DNA from: G963556115 sp963666605
Lineage (GTDB): Bacteria; Planctomycetota; SZUA-567
Direction: 5' to 3'
NCBI GenBank assembly: GCA_965140405.1
Contig: OZ223208.1
Span: forward strand, 434,001-498,000
Length of the DNA stretch: 64,000 bases
Positions 10,115 to 19,900 of this stretch are shown here, piece by piece. A program made the translations under genes and the position numbers. Position 1 is the first letter of the stretch. Every line of letters starts with the position of its first letter. The notes under the pieces are model-generated. The model ran no database searches. It saw only the letters and a list, made by a program, of their open reading frames with translations, and was not told the DNA's origin.

Positions 10115-10606
10115 ATGAAGAACTATAATAAAAACCAATACAGGAGTACAATTACTGCTGTGCAAACTGGCAAATCAAAGCAAGCACTTTATTTTTCGGT
10201 ACTTAGAGCAATTTCTTTAGCTTTATTTGGCCTATTAGTGATAGGTTTTTTCTCCTCCAAAGCCTTTGGAGCGGGAAATGAAGATAAAAAGGTAGTTGAT
10301 TACAAATTTATCATTGCCGACATCAGGTCGGTAGAAGAGTATGAAGCTGGGCATTTCGAAAAATCCATCAATGTGCCACCAGAAAAAGTAGATAATTTTT
10401 TTAAGAATATAAATATACCTGAAGACACAATAGTACTACTTCACTGCCGAACAGGACACCGCTCAGGAATAGCCTATAAACAGGCTAAATCACTAGAAAT
10501 AAAGAACATATATGATGTAGGTGGCCTACAGGAAATGAAAGTCCTCTATGCTAAATTATCTCAGGACAAAATCTTTACCGCCAACCAATTACCGACAAAA
10601 AGCTGA
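10115..10606 (+). CDS. Membrane-anchored single-domain rhodanese
   Basis: A 163-residue protein. A membrane segment lies at about residues 28-50, ending in a possible signal-peptidase site (KAFGAG), so the domain is on the periplasmic side, either anchored or released. The rhodanese domain spans 60-160, with DIRSVEEYEAGH and the active-site loop HCRTGHRSG carrying the catalytic C111. The loop is typical of single-domain sulfurtransferases of the PspE/GlpE type. It probably transfers sulfur to thiols or cyanide; the true acceptor is unknown. A strong hairpin follows the stop. Confidence 0.85.
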   Translation: MKNYNKNQYRSTITAVQTGKSKQALYFSVLRAISLALFGLLVIGFFSSKAFGAGNEDKKVVDYKFIIADIRSVEEYEAGHFEKSINVPPEKVDNFFKNINIPEDTIVLLHCRTGHRSGIAYKQAKSLEIKNIYDVGGLQEMKVLYAKLSQDKIFTANQLPTKS

Positions 10607-10633
10607 ACAAAACACCTTCGTTGCAAGCGATAT

Positions 10634-10674
10634 AATGCTGGAGCCTATAGATGACCTCTATAGGCTCCAGCATT
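10634..10674 (+). terminator. Long perfect hairpin, probable terminator after rhodanese
   Basis: A perfect 17-bp inverted repeat (arms 10634-10650 and 10658-10674, loop 7 bases). The following T run is weak (TTTAATT), so it may work partly as a 3' stability element. Confidence 0.65.
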
Positions 10675-10794
10675 TAATTGATAAAACTAAATGGAAATCC
10701 ATATCAATTTATATATAATACTCTAATTGGTAACTACCCGTAGAGCTCTGAAAGTGTTCCAGAGTACTTACTAATAATTATTTCAGGAGATTTG

Positions 10795-11409
10795 ATGAAC
10801 AACATTGCATATTTATTGATCTGCTACCTTGCAGGCTCTATTCCATTTGGACTCTTGGTAGGTTTTACCAAAGGTATAGATGTCAGGAAGCACGGTAGTT
10901 TTAATATAGGTTTTACCAATGTAAAGCGTGTCTGCGGCACAAAGGTTGCTATTCCTGTTTTAATACTTGATATATTAAAGGGTCTACTACCGGTGCTATT
11001 TTTTGCGCCTCTACTTACTGAGGGTGAATACGCAGAGATATACAGGGCATGCGGTGGTATTGCTTGTGTACTTGGTCACAATTACCCAATATGGATAAAG
11101 TTCAAGGGAGGTAAAGGAGTAGCGACCGGAGCTGGTGTATTCTGTGCTCTTACCCCTATTCCCATGCTGCTAGGTACTGTGACATGGGTCATCTTAGTTA
11201 AATGTTACAAATATGTATCCCTAGGCTCACTAGTTGGCTCCTATGTCGTAGCGATATCACAAATAGCTATACATACATATCAAGGAGATATTCTAAGCGC
11301 TAAAGTTCTCCCTTCCACATTAATAATTATATTCATTACGACAGCAGTAACTATTAGACACAGAGCAAATATTTCACGCCTCCTAAAGGGCGAAGAAAAC
11401 AAATTTTAA
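10795..11409 (+). CDS. plsY: Acyl-phosphate:glycerol-3-phosphate acyltransferase
   Basis: A 204-residue integral membrane protein. PlsY transfers an acyl group from acyl-phosphate to glycerol-3-phosphate, the first step of phospholipid synthesis. Three family motifs are visible: the N-terminal GSIPFGLL, the GSFNIGFTNVKR segment (usually G-S-x-N-x-G-x-T-N-x-x-R), and GHNYPIWIKFKGGKGVATG. Five to six hydrophobic segments fit the known topology. An in-frame TTG sits one codon upstream, but AGGAGA at 10785-10790 is spaced better for the ATG at 10795. It heads a group with gpsA, which makes its substrate. Confidence 0.95.
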   Translation: MNNIAYLLICYLAGSIPFGLLVGFTKGIDVRKHGSFNIGFTNVKRVCGTKVAIPVLILDILKGLLPVLFFAPLLTEGEYAEIYRACGGIACVLGHNYPIWIKFKGGKGVATGAGVFCALTPIPMLLGTVTWVILVKCYKYVSLGSLVGSYVVAISQIAIHTYQGDILSAKVLPSTLIIIFITTAVTIRHRANISRLLKGEENKF

Positions 11410-11455
11410 TAAATATATCTTAAGCCTCAAACAAACGTAAGGAATTATACAAATA

Positions 11456-12451
11456 ATGGAAATTCAAAATATCACAGTACTTGGAGACGGAGCGTGGGGA
11501 ACAGCTCTCGCTCGCGTGGCAGTAGCCAATACTCACAAAGTAACAATGTGGGGGCACGACAAAGAATACCTTGATGAGATGAGAGCTAAGGGAGAGAACA
11601 CTAAGTTCCTTCCAGGAGTACCTCTCTCACCTATGCTATCTTTTGAAAGTGACATGGCGAAGGCGGTTGAGTCAGCAGATATTATAATCAGCGCAATCCC
11701 TACAATCTTTATGCGCTCATCTTTAAAAGGCAAGAAGGGTATTATCCCTGCAAAAGCTGGTATAATATCGGTTACAAAAGGTATTGAACAAGAGACACTC
11801 ATGCGCCCTACAGAGATACTTCGAGATCTTCTCGGGCATGAGAATATTGGTGTACTCGCAGGTCCTAGCCACGCTGAAGAAGTAGCCCGTGATTGCCCTA
11901 CTATGGTTGTAGTTGGAGCGAATAACGAAGAATTTGCCAAGAAGGTTCAAGAGTCTCTAATGTCTCCGATGTTCAGAATTTACAGAGGTAACGACCCACT
12001 AGGAATGGAGATAGCTGGCGCACTAAAGAACGTAATGGCGCTTACCGTTGGAGCTTGTACGGCGATGAATCTTGGCGACAATCTTATCGCTGGTCTGCTG
12101 ACACGAGGGCTCACAGAGATGGTTCGCCTAGGGGTAGCTTTAGGAGCAAACGCTGAGACATTTTACGGTCTTGGTGGTTTTGGTGACCTTATAGTTACCT
12201 GCTTCTCAGAACACAGTAGGAACCGCAGATTTGGTTATGAAGCCATGAAGACCAACTCTCATAAGTTTGCTTTAGAGTCTCACGATTATGTTGCTGAAGG
12301 CTACTTCACGTCAAAATCAGCGCTCGACCTAGCAAAAAAATACAATGTTGAGATGCCGATAGTTGAACAAGTCAACAAGGTCTTCTACGAAGCCCAAGAT
12401 CCTCAAAAAGCAATAATTCAGCTAATGTCAAGAAAAGCTGGCACAGAGTAG
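11456..12451 (+). CDS. gpsA: NAD(P)-dependent glycerol-3-phosphate dehydrogenase
   Basis: A 331-residue cytoplasmic enzyme reducing dihydroxyacetone phosphate to sn-glycerol-3-phosphate. The nucleotide-binding motif GDGAWGTA starts at residue 10. Further motifs are GPSHAEEVA, the catalytic-lysine region GALKNVMAL, and GLGGFGDLIVTC, all standard for GpsA. Length is normal. AAGGA lies about 12 bases before the ATG, the slightly long spacing seen at several genes here. It follows plsY by 46 bases without a terminator, so product and consumer of glycerol-3-phosphate are co-transcribed. Confidence 0.96.
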   Translation: MEIQNITVLGDGAWGTALARVAVANTHKVTMWGHDKEYLDEMRAKGENTKFLPGVPLSPMLSFESDMAKAVESADIIISAIPTIFMRSSLKGKKGIIPAKAGIISVTKGIEQETLMRPTEILRDLLGHENIGVLAGPSHAEEVARDCPTMVVVGANNEEFAKKVQESLMSPMFRIYRGNDPLGMEIAGALKNVMALTVGACTAMNLGDNLIAGLLTRGLTEMVRLGVALGANAETFYGLGGFGDLIVTCFSEHSRNRRFGYEAMKTNSHKFALESHDYVAEGYFTSKSALDLAKKYNVEMPIVEQVNKVFYEAQDPQKAIIQLMSRKAGTE

Positions 12452-12527
12452 TTTATTAAATAATTTGAAAGTTGATAAAATATAAAAAAGAATAAAACTT
12501 ATAAATATAAAGAATAAGAGAGAAGCA

Positions 12528-13817
12528 ATGATCGACATATTAGAGTACAGCGAGAACGAAGAAAAATTCCAGCGCATCCTAGCGAGGGGTGACTTTGATA
12601 GTGATGAAATCCGTCAGAATACTGAAGCGATAATAAAAGAAGTTCGTGAGAGAGGTGACGCTGCGCTCTGCGACTTCTCAAAAAAGTTTGACGGTGTAGA
12701 GCTTACACCTGAAAGCTTACTTGTTACGGCCGAAGAATTTAATGAAGCAAATAAAGCGGTCAGCTCAGATTTTTTGACTACTATAACCCTAGCACGTACC
12801 AATATCCGTCGCTTCCACGCCTACCAACGTCGCTCTAGCTATATACATGACGATGGAGACGGTGTCCGCTTATCGAAGAGAGTTTTACCGCTTGAGAGTG
12901 CGGGCGTATACTGCCCAGCAGGTAATGCCCCACTATTCAGCACTATGCTTATGGCTGTAGTACCAGCTCAGATAGCTGGTGTTGAAAATATTTATGCGTG
13001 TGTCTCAGCAGGCAAGGACGGCAAGGTAGATCCACACATCCTTGCGACTGCAAAGATGCTTGATCTAGCAGGTGTTTATAAGATTGGCGGAGCTCACGCA
13101 GTTGCTGCGATGGCATACGGCACAGAAACAGTGAAGAGAGTTTCAAAGATTGTAGGACCAGGCGGTCCTTACGTCAACATGGCAAAACGCCTTGTATTCG
13201 GCGCATGTGGTATAGACTCACTAGCTGGCCCTAGTGAGATTGTCGTGGTAGCAGACAAAACAGCCAAAGCACGTTACGTTGCTGCAGACCTTATGAGCCA
13301 ACTTGAACACGGTAGCGGACATGAGTCTGGTGTCGTATTCACAGACAGCCGTGACTTGGCTGCGGGTATCAAGATCGAACTCGAAAAACAACTAAAGACT
13401 CTAGAACACAGTGACAAGATCAAGACAGCTCTTGAAAGGTTCGGGGCTATATATCTTTGTAAAAATCTCTATGAAGCGATAGATGGTTCAAATCTTATCG
13501 CTCCAGAACACCTAGAGATAATCGCTGCAGATGAGCAAGAGCTCCTTGGAGAGGTTACAAATGCAGGAGCAGTATTCCTCGGCAGTTACTCTTCCGAACC
13601 TGTAGGAGACTACTTCGCAGGAACAAATCATATCCTACCTACAGCTGGTACTGCCCGCTTTATGAGCAGTCTCTCTGTGTACGACTTTATAAAGGATATC
13701 TCTGTCATAAATTATAGCAAGAAACGCCTTGAGAAGACTGCTAGGCATATTATAGGTATGGCAGAACTCGAAGGTCTTACTGCCCACGCAAATGCGATCA
13801 AAGTCCGCATGGAATAA
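12528..13817 (+). CDS. hisD: Histidinol dehydrogenase
   Basis: A 429-residue enzyme that oxidises L-histidinol to L-histidine in two NAD-dependent steps. The NAD/substrate segment KIVGPGGPYVNMAKR, the zinc and substrate region around SQLEHGSGHESG, and the PEHLEI motif are intact. The length is the family norm. No other his gene is nearby, so the pathway is dispersed in this genome. It lies 76 bases after gpsA and 5 bases before mtaB. Confidence 0.96.
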   Translation: MIDILEYSENEEKFQRILARGDFDSDEIRQNTEAIIKEVRERGDAALCDFSKKFDGVELTPESLLVTAEEFNEANKAVSSDFLTTITLARTNIRRFHAYQRRSSYIHDDGDGVRLSKRVLPLESAGVYCPAGNAPLFSTMLMAVVPAQIAGVENIYACVSAGKDGKVDPHILATAKMLDLAGVYKIGGAHAVAAMAYGTETVKRVSKIVGPGGPYVNMAKRLVFGACGIDSLAGPSEIVVVADKTAKARYVAADLMSQLEHGSGHESGVVFTDSRDLAAGIKIELEKQLKTLEHSDKIKTALERFGAIYLCKNLYEAIDGSNLIAPEHLEIIAADEQELLGEVTNAGAVFLGSYSSEPVGDYFAGTNHILPTAGTARFMSSLSVYDFIKDISVINYSKKRLEKTARHIIGMAELEGLTAHANAIKVRME

Positions 13818-13822
13818 GTTCA

Positions 13823-15118
13823 ATGCCTAATTTTATTATCAAGACCTTTGGGTGTAAAACAAACCAGTACGAGTCCGAAGGGATTCGTGAAGCACTCACA
13901 TCTAAAGGCTGGAATGAGACTGAGATAGCTACTGACTCAACCATAGGAATAATTAATACCTGCTCCGTAACCTCCAGAGCAGGAGCAAGTGCTCGTAACG
14001 CCATCAACAAGCTTATCAAGACAAACCCTAATATCCGCATTATTCTTACCGGATGCGCAGTAGATATTGATGAAGAGTGGCTCAAGCAACTAAATATTGA
14101 AGCAGCCTTCAAGAATACCCAGAAGCACCTCATCTGCGACTACTTATGCGATACAGAACTTATAGGGAAGAACTCTGGTGATGGCTTCGAGTTCTCACTT
14201 AATAATTTCAAAGGACATACCAGAGCCTTTCTAAAGGTTCAGGACGGATGCGACAACTACTGTTCATACTGTATCATTCCTTATGCAAGAGGAAACCCAC
14301 GTAGTAGACCCCTTAACGAGATACTTACAGAAGCTAGACAATTGTCAGAGAATGGCTACAAGGAGCTGGTTCTTACTGGTATCAATATAGGCGCATATAA
14401 TAACAACAAAGCACTACTTTCAGACCTCTTGAGTGAACTCGCAAAAATCCCTGAGATAACACGTATCAGACTTGGCTCAATAGAGCCGATCTACCTTAGC
14501 GACCAATTACTTTATACAATAAGAGATAATGCTAAAATATGTGCTCATCTACACCTCCCGCTACAGAGTGGCAGTAATGCTGTATTAACAGCTATGAACA
14601 GAAAGTACACAAAAGAGGATTTTTTGGAGCGTGTAGCGAGATCACGAGAGATCCTAGACAACCCAGCCATCACTACTGACATCATTGTTGGTTTTCCGAC
14701 AGAGGACGAAAATAACTTCAACGAAACCTTACAGACCATTAATGCGGTTGGATTCGCACGTAGTCACATATTTCTATTCTCACCACGAGACGGCACCCCT
14801 GCGGCAAAGATGAAGCGTCCACCGCAGAGAGAAGCAGACAAGAGAAGAAAAATACTTGAAGAAATAACAGCCGCCCAAGCAATTGATTACAGTAAGTCAC
14901 TTGTTGGCTTTAGTGCAGAACAAATAATGATAGAGAAGGTCAACGAAAGCAAAGCATACGGATATTTAGAACGGTATATCAGAGCAGAGCTTGAGTTCAG
15001 TGACGATACTGATATAATAAGATCTAAAACTTACTCGGTAGATATCAAGAACTTGAAGACTCAAACAAAACAGGGAACACCTGATATAGAAAACACAGTC
15101 ATTTGTCATTTAAAATAA
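13823..15118 (+). CDS. mtaB: tRNA t6A37 methylthiotransferase
   Basis: A 431-residue radical SAM enzyme of the MiaB/MtaB group, which converts N6-threonylcarbamoyladenosine-37 in tRNA to its 2-methylthio form. The N-terminal UPF0004 domain has C11 in FGCKTNQYES, then NTCSVT and TGCAVD, ligands of the auxiliary 4Fe-4S cluster. The radical SAM motif CDNYCSYC (C143, C147, C150) is followed by IIPYARG. The GCKTNQYES form favours MtaB over MiaB (usually GCQMN). A short TRAM-like C-terminus follows. The start is 5 bases after the hisD stop, which suggests translational coupling. Confidence 0.93.
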   Translation: MPNFIIKTFGCKTNQYESEGIREALTSKGWNETEIATDSTIGIINTCSVTSRAGASARNAINKLIKTNPNIRIILTGCAVDIDEEWLKQLNIEAAFKNTQKHLICDYLCDTELIGKNSGDGFEFSLNNFKGHTRAFLKVQDGCDNYCSYCIIPYARGNPRSRPLNEILTEARQLSENGYKELVLTGINIGAYNNNKALLSDLLSELAKIPEITRIRLGSIEPIYLSDQLLYTIRDNAKICAHLHLPLQSGSNAVLTAMNRKYTKEDFLERVARSREILDNPAITTDIIVGFPTEDENNFNETLQTINAVGFARSHIFLFSPRDGTPAAKMKRPPQREADKRRKILEEITAAQAIDYSKSLVGFSAEQIMIEKVNESKAYGYLERYIRAELEFSDDTDIIRSKTYSVDIKNLKTQTKQGTPDIENTVICHLK

Positions 15119-15369
15119 TCATAAAGACTACTTTTCGTGAAGGGCACAGTGATATTCAAGCTAATACATATTATTGATTATGGCAATATTCATAGCTTCT
15201 CCAGCAATGACTAGCGAAGCATAATAAATAATTAAAAATGTTTTTTACCAGTATGAAGACGACATAATTAAAGTGATAGAGAGTAATAATTGATATACCA
15301 TAAATATATTGCATTCTTCATTTGATTAGCAACAAGATTTTGATCCTACACAACTATGGAGCAATATAA

Positions 15370-15921
15370 ATGATGTATAAGTACATAATATTCATCGCAA
15401 TACTCTGTTTAAACCTAAGCCTTGAGGGAAGGTCTGCTGAACCAACGCGACAAGACTTAGTAAATGAATTAATCCTAGAGTTTAATATTAAGAATAGCAC
15501 AGACTTTGATGTTGAGAAGATTGTAGAACATATTATAAAGAATGATCCTCAGTATAAACCATATCAGGATGTATTTATAGCCTTCTTTACTAAATACCTT
15601 ACATGGGAAGGAGTAAAGCCCATGTATGATGAGATTTTTTTAAAGGAGTTTTCAAGCTCAGATCTCATAAAGATAAATACCTTTCTTATTACTCCTGCCT
15701 TCAAAAGCTGGCTCGCTTCATCTGGAGATGTAGAGACTCTATCAGATCAAGAGCGAGAGGTTGTACTAGATTTTACCACCAGTGATATTGGAATTCACTT
15801 CTTCAAAGTTATACAGGAGCTCTCAAATACGAGTAATGAGTTTGTAGGTAGGGTAGTAATTCAGCACAAGAAGGAACTAGACGCTATGATGGATGCCAAG
15901 ACCCAAGAACTTGTCAAGTAA
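15370..15921 (+). CDS. Exported DUF2059-like protein (paralogue 1)
   Basis: A 183-residue protein with a signal peptide (cleavage near GRSAEP, about residue 23) and an all-helical DUF2059-like body. The segment FIAFFTKYLTWEGVKPMYDEIF aligns with the matching stretch of the next gene (TEFFTKYISWEALKPDITKLY), showing the two are tandem duplicates. In this family the conserved core is a Tyr-Tyr-Lys/Arg-x-x-x-Trp-like helix pair; the function is unknown. This copy has an extra insert (WLASSGDVETLS) and is more diverged. GGAG lies about 9 bases before the ATG. Confidence 0.72.
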   Translation: MMYKYIIFIAILCLNLSLEGRSAEPTRQDLVNELILEFNIKNSTDFDVEKIVEHIIKNDPQYKPYQDVFIAFFTKYLTWEGVKPMYDEIFLKEFSSSDLIKINTFLITPAFKSWLASSGDVETLSDQEREVVLDFTTSDIGIHFFKVIQELSNTSNEFVGRVVIQHKKELDAMMDAKTQELVK

Positions 15922-15991
15922 CAAACAATTTTAAAATAGGTGCACGTAAAACATCAAATTTACCTTTACACTAATATATAAGGAATATACC

Positions 15992-16504
15992 ATGCAAAAA
16001 TTATTACTACTAATTGCTCTACTACTAAGCATCAGTTTCACTGTAAAAGCTGACGAAGCAAGCCATAAGGAGCTTGTTGAACAACTCTTCACTGTTACAA
16101 ATATGAAGGAAGGCTTCGACAACACCTGTAAAGAGGTCATTGATATGCAAGCAAAAAGCAACCCAATGATGGAACCATTTAGAGGCGTACTTACTGAATT
16201 CTTTACCAAATATATCAGTTGGGAGGCACTAAAGCCTGACATTACGAAGTTATATATGGATACCTTCACCGAAGATGAGTTACGTGATATCGTTGGCTTC
16301 TTGTCATCTCCAGTAGGTATAATGTATACTGAAAAGTCGTTTGAGATGACTCTTAAAAGTATGGAGATCGGCCAGAAAATGGTACAGGAAAACATGCCAG
16401 AGCTTCAAGCGATGATTGCAGCAGAAGCAGAAAAACTCCTCGCACAAGAGCGAGAAAAAAAACCTGCTGATCAGGCTGTAGAAACCCCAGCCACTACAAA
16501 ATAG
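15992..16504 (+). CDS. Exported DUF2059-like protein (paralogue 2)
   Basis: A 170-residue protein with a clean signal peptide (cleavage after VKA, about residue 20). The DUF2059 core FFTKYISWEALKPDITKLYMDTFTEDELRDIVGFLSSPVG is nearer the family consensus than its upstream twin: the ending SPxG is typical. A charged Lys/Glu tail and a short Pro/Thr end follow. It should be periplasmic; the function of the family is unknown. It lies 70 bases after paralogue 1 and is closed by a clear terminator, so the pair forms one transcript. Confidence 0.78.
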   Translation: MQKLLLLIALLLSISFTVKADEASHKELVEQLFTVTNMKEGFDNTCKEVIDMQAKSNPMMEPFRGVLTEFFTKYISWEALKPDITKLYMDTFTEDELRDIVGFLSSPVGIMYTEKSFEMTLKSMEIGQKMVQENMPELQAMIAAEAEKLLAQEREKKPADQAVETPATTK

Positions 16505-16530
16505 ACTTAAAACAAATCTACATATTTGCT

Positions 16531-16564
16531 AGCTCTCAGGCATTTTGATGCTTGAGAGTTTTTT
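16531..16564 (+). terminator. Intrinsic terminator after the DUF2059 pair
   Basis: A 12-bp stem (AGCTCTCAGGCA with TGCTTGAGAGTT, two wobble pairs) followed by TTTTTT. It lies 26 bases past the stop. Confidence 0.85.
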
Positions 16565-16984
16565 CTAAACGACAATAATTAACGAGTACATAACCATTGA
16601 ACACTTAAAGTAATCTTCTAATTATTTACTATATAGGCATTTAACAACACTAAACGACAGACACAATATCTTGGTTATTTGGTGTCATCTATAAAAGCCC
16701 ATATTAACTCCCCTTGCACTAACTGTTTATTCACACAAATAGTAACTCCATTTTACAAATAAATCAAAAAAAACCTCAAGACTTCCAGAATACTTCCGAT
16801 AACTATAATGAGACGTTTGGGGACGATCTTGAAGTAAAACAAAGTGTATGTTATGCAGGCGACTCTTTTAGCATAATTTTTAAGAGATGCCAAAAAAGCT
16901 ATAAACTGTTAACAGGCAGCATATAGCACGAAAAAATTACTGCTACATGATAATATTTCAGTAGCATTTTACGGGAGCGAAAAT
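16565..16984. other. Long leader region upstream of fliD
   Basis: About 420 bases with no supportable gene. A possible flagellar sigma-28 promoter is listed separately. Downstream of it, GGGAGCG precedes the fliD ATG by about 7 bases. I looked for a c-di-GMP riboswitch and saw none of its conserved core. Confidence 0.5.
16776..16802 (+). promoter_or_regulatory. Possible sigma-28 (FliA) promoter for fliD
   Basis: TCAA at 16776-16779, a 15-base spacer and TCCGATAA at 16795-16802, close to the flagellar consensus TAAA-N15-GCCGATAA (3 of 4 and 7 of 8 positions). The leader would be about 175 bases. It is the only such match I saw by eye, and it sits ahead of the only flagellar gene here. Confidence 0.45.
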
Positions 16985-19900
16985 ATGGCACTACCTACGC
17001 AAACCATTGGCGGTCTAGTCTCAGGAATGGACACAAACTCAATTATTGAACAGTTAATGTCAATTGAGAGAGTTAGTGTAAAACGTCTGGAGAACAAAAA
17101 AGCAGAGTTAGATCTCCAGCTTGAAGCTTATCAAAGTGTTAATAACCTTCTTACTGAATTTGCTACCAAGAGTAGCGCGTTAGCTGATGCCGCAATATGG
17201 AAGACCAAGAGTTCTTCTTCAAGTAATGAAGAATCACTAGGCATAAGCTCTACAGAGAACGCAGTAGAAGGTACACACCAATTCAAAGTAGCTAGACTAG
17301 CATCAAACGCCAAATACATGTCTGGTGGTTTCTCAACTATGGACGACCCTATTCTTCCAATGGGTATAGGTTCAGAGAAGGTAGCTGCCGAATATGACCT
17401 TGACACTCAAGTTGCTGATTTCAATGGCGGCAACGGTGTAAACATGGGTTGGATCACTCTAGACCAAGGTGCAAATAGCGTAAATATTGATCTTACAAAT
17501 TGCAAAACTATGCTTGATGTTGTCGCAGAGCTTTCTGGTCAGGCATCTGCAGCAGGTATCAAAATTAGCGTAAATATTTATAATGAATCCAACAAGCATC
17601 TCGCTGATGAAGTTGGTATGCCTATGGGATTATCTATTACCTGCGACGTCCCAGCTGATGGCGCACTAGTTTTCTCAGACTATGACGGGTCTACAGGAAA
17701 TCCTGCTAGCAGTTGTGCAACAGATCTCGGACTAACTACACTTACAGCACTTGACAACTCAGGTCTTTCAGGCGTATTCGCTGGTGACGACCTCTACGGA
17801 TGGAACCTTCCAAACCCAACAAAAGACAAAGCGATTGAAGGTAGCATCACCTTAGAAAATGCACTTGGACGCTGTGTAAGAGATACTGAAGTTAAGTCAC
17901 TCAATGGCGGTTCAGGAATATACCATGGTTCAATCCGAGTCAGCAACTCTAATGGTGATGTTAAAGAAGTCGACCTATCATCCTGTGAGACACTAAATGA
18001 TATTACCAAGACTATCAATAATACTTACGGAGTAGGTATTGAAACATATGTAGAAAATAATGAGATCCGAGTACGTGATAAAGTTCACGGTACTGAGACC
18101 ATGTATATCCAAGATGTAGGCTCAGGCAGTACTGCTACCGACCTAGGTCTTACAAACTTGACCTATGACGCTGCAGATGACATCTACATAGGCTCAGACA
18201 TCAACCAAATCAACGAGCGCACCTCACTAAAGATGCTCCGTGATGGACTTGGTATCAATGACGGCGAGTGCGGAGATATATTAATCAAGAAGGATGGCAA
18301 AGAGTACAAAGCAGACCTAAGCAAAGCTCAAACCCTTGGTGATGTTAGATACGCCCTTGAAAACGCAGAGGACTCCTCTGGTAATAAAATAATGAACCTC
18401 GATGTCTCTATAGACAACAACGGCATCAAGATGGAAGCATCAGACGGCGGAGCCTTCGCTGTACGTAGTGATCCAGGTTCAGGAGATTCTAATACAACAG
18501 CACTAGACCTCGGTATCGATACAGATACAAATGAAGTTACTTCATTTACAGGCTATAAACTTGTTGGTGATCTAAACAGTGTACAGATAGAACGCTTAAT
18601 GGGTACAAAAAGTTTTGACAGAAATACTTCACTCAAACAGTATGCAGGCGTCAATGCAGGTGAGCAGTTCAGTGTTACTGATAAGTATGGTAGATCTGTG
18701 ACCTTTACTGCTGAAGAAGACAGCACAATTGGTGACTTCCTTGATGCTATCAATGACCCAAATGACACATGTCAAGTTCAACTCTTTATGGAGCCATCTA
18801 CAAACAGCTTTACTCTAGCAGATACTAGCAATATATTCGCATGGGTAGAGGATAGTACACTTATCACTGACCTACATAATGGTACTGCGTTTAATGACTC
18901 ATGGAAGATTGGTGTCTCAGACTCTACAGGAGCAGAGACCAGTTTTGACTTCCAAGGAGCCACTACAATTGGCGACGTTATAAGCATGTTCAATCAGAAG
19001 TGTGCTGATGCTGGAGTCAAGCTAGAAGCAAGCATAAACTCTGCTGGAACAGGAATAGATATCGAAGACAAGGCTGGCGGTAGCGATCCAGTACAGATCG
19101 GTGAAATTGGAGACGAAGCCCACTCAGCAGAACTATTCGGTATCGCTGGTTCAGGTATAGGTGGTATAAATGGTATTCTAAATGGAGAGATGGTTGTTAC
19201 GCCAACCGCTCAAGATATGGTTGTTACAGGACTAATTGGTGCGAAGGTTGGTTTCGGTCCAGGTAATGATACAGCAGCAGGCGAACAGACAGGTTTAAAA
19301 GGCACACAGTTTATCTTTGACGGCATCAATGGTTCAGCAGGCATGAAAGGTATAATGCCTGACGGCACCAAATATAATACCCTTGACGGTATGACTGCAA
19401 CTATTGGCGGTACAGATTATGCTATTGATCTATCAACTATTGCTTCTGACGATAGTATGTCAGATCTACTCAAAACTTTAAACTCTCAAATGGCTGATCA
19501 AGGTCTGGACGTAAAATTTGTACTAAATAAAGCTCAGAACGGCATAGCGATTGAGAACAATACAGGTTCGGAACTTACATTCACCAACCTCACAGGTTCT
19601 CGCACTGCTACAGACCTTGGATTCACAGGAAAGACATTCAACACTGGAGATTCAGTAAATGCAGGCGATCTAGACACACAATGGATCTCCCGTTCAACAA
19701 CACTTGAAAGTCTTACTGGTGACGCTTCATTCTATGCTGGAAAGATTGGTATTACCAATACCGCAGGTCAGATGTCAGAAATTTCATTCAGTGGAGCAGT
19801 AACAATAGGTGATGTTATTGATGCGATCAATAATGATGGCGTTGGAATCACAGCAGGTATAAACTCAAGCGGCGACGGCATTGTAATCTTTGATGATGCT

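Noticed and set aside
16565..16984. A c-di-GMP riboswitch in the fliD leader
   Set aside because: The conserved core of class I or II could not be found by eye.
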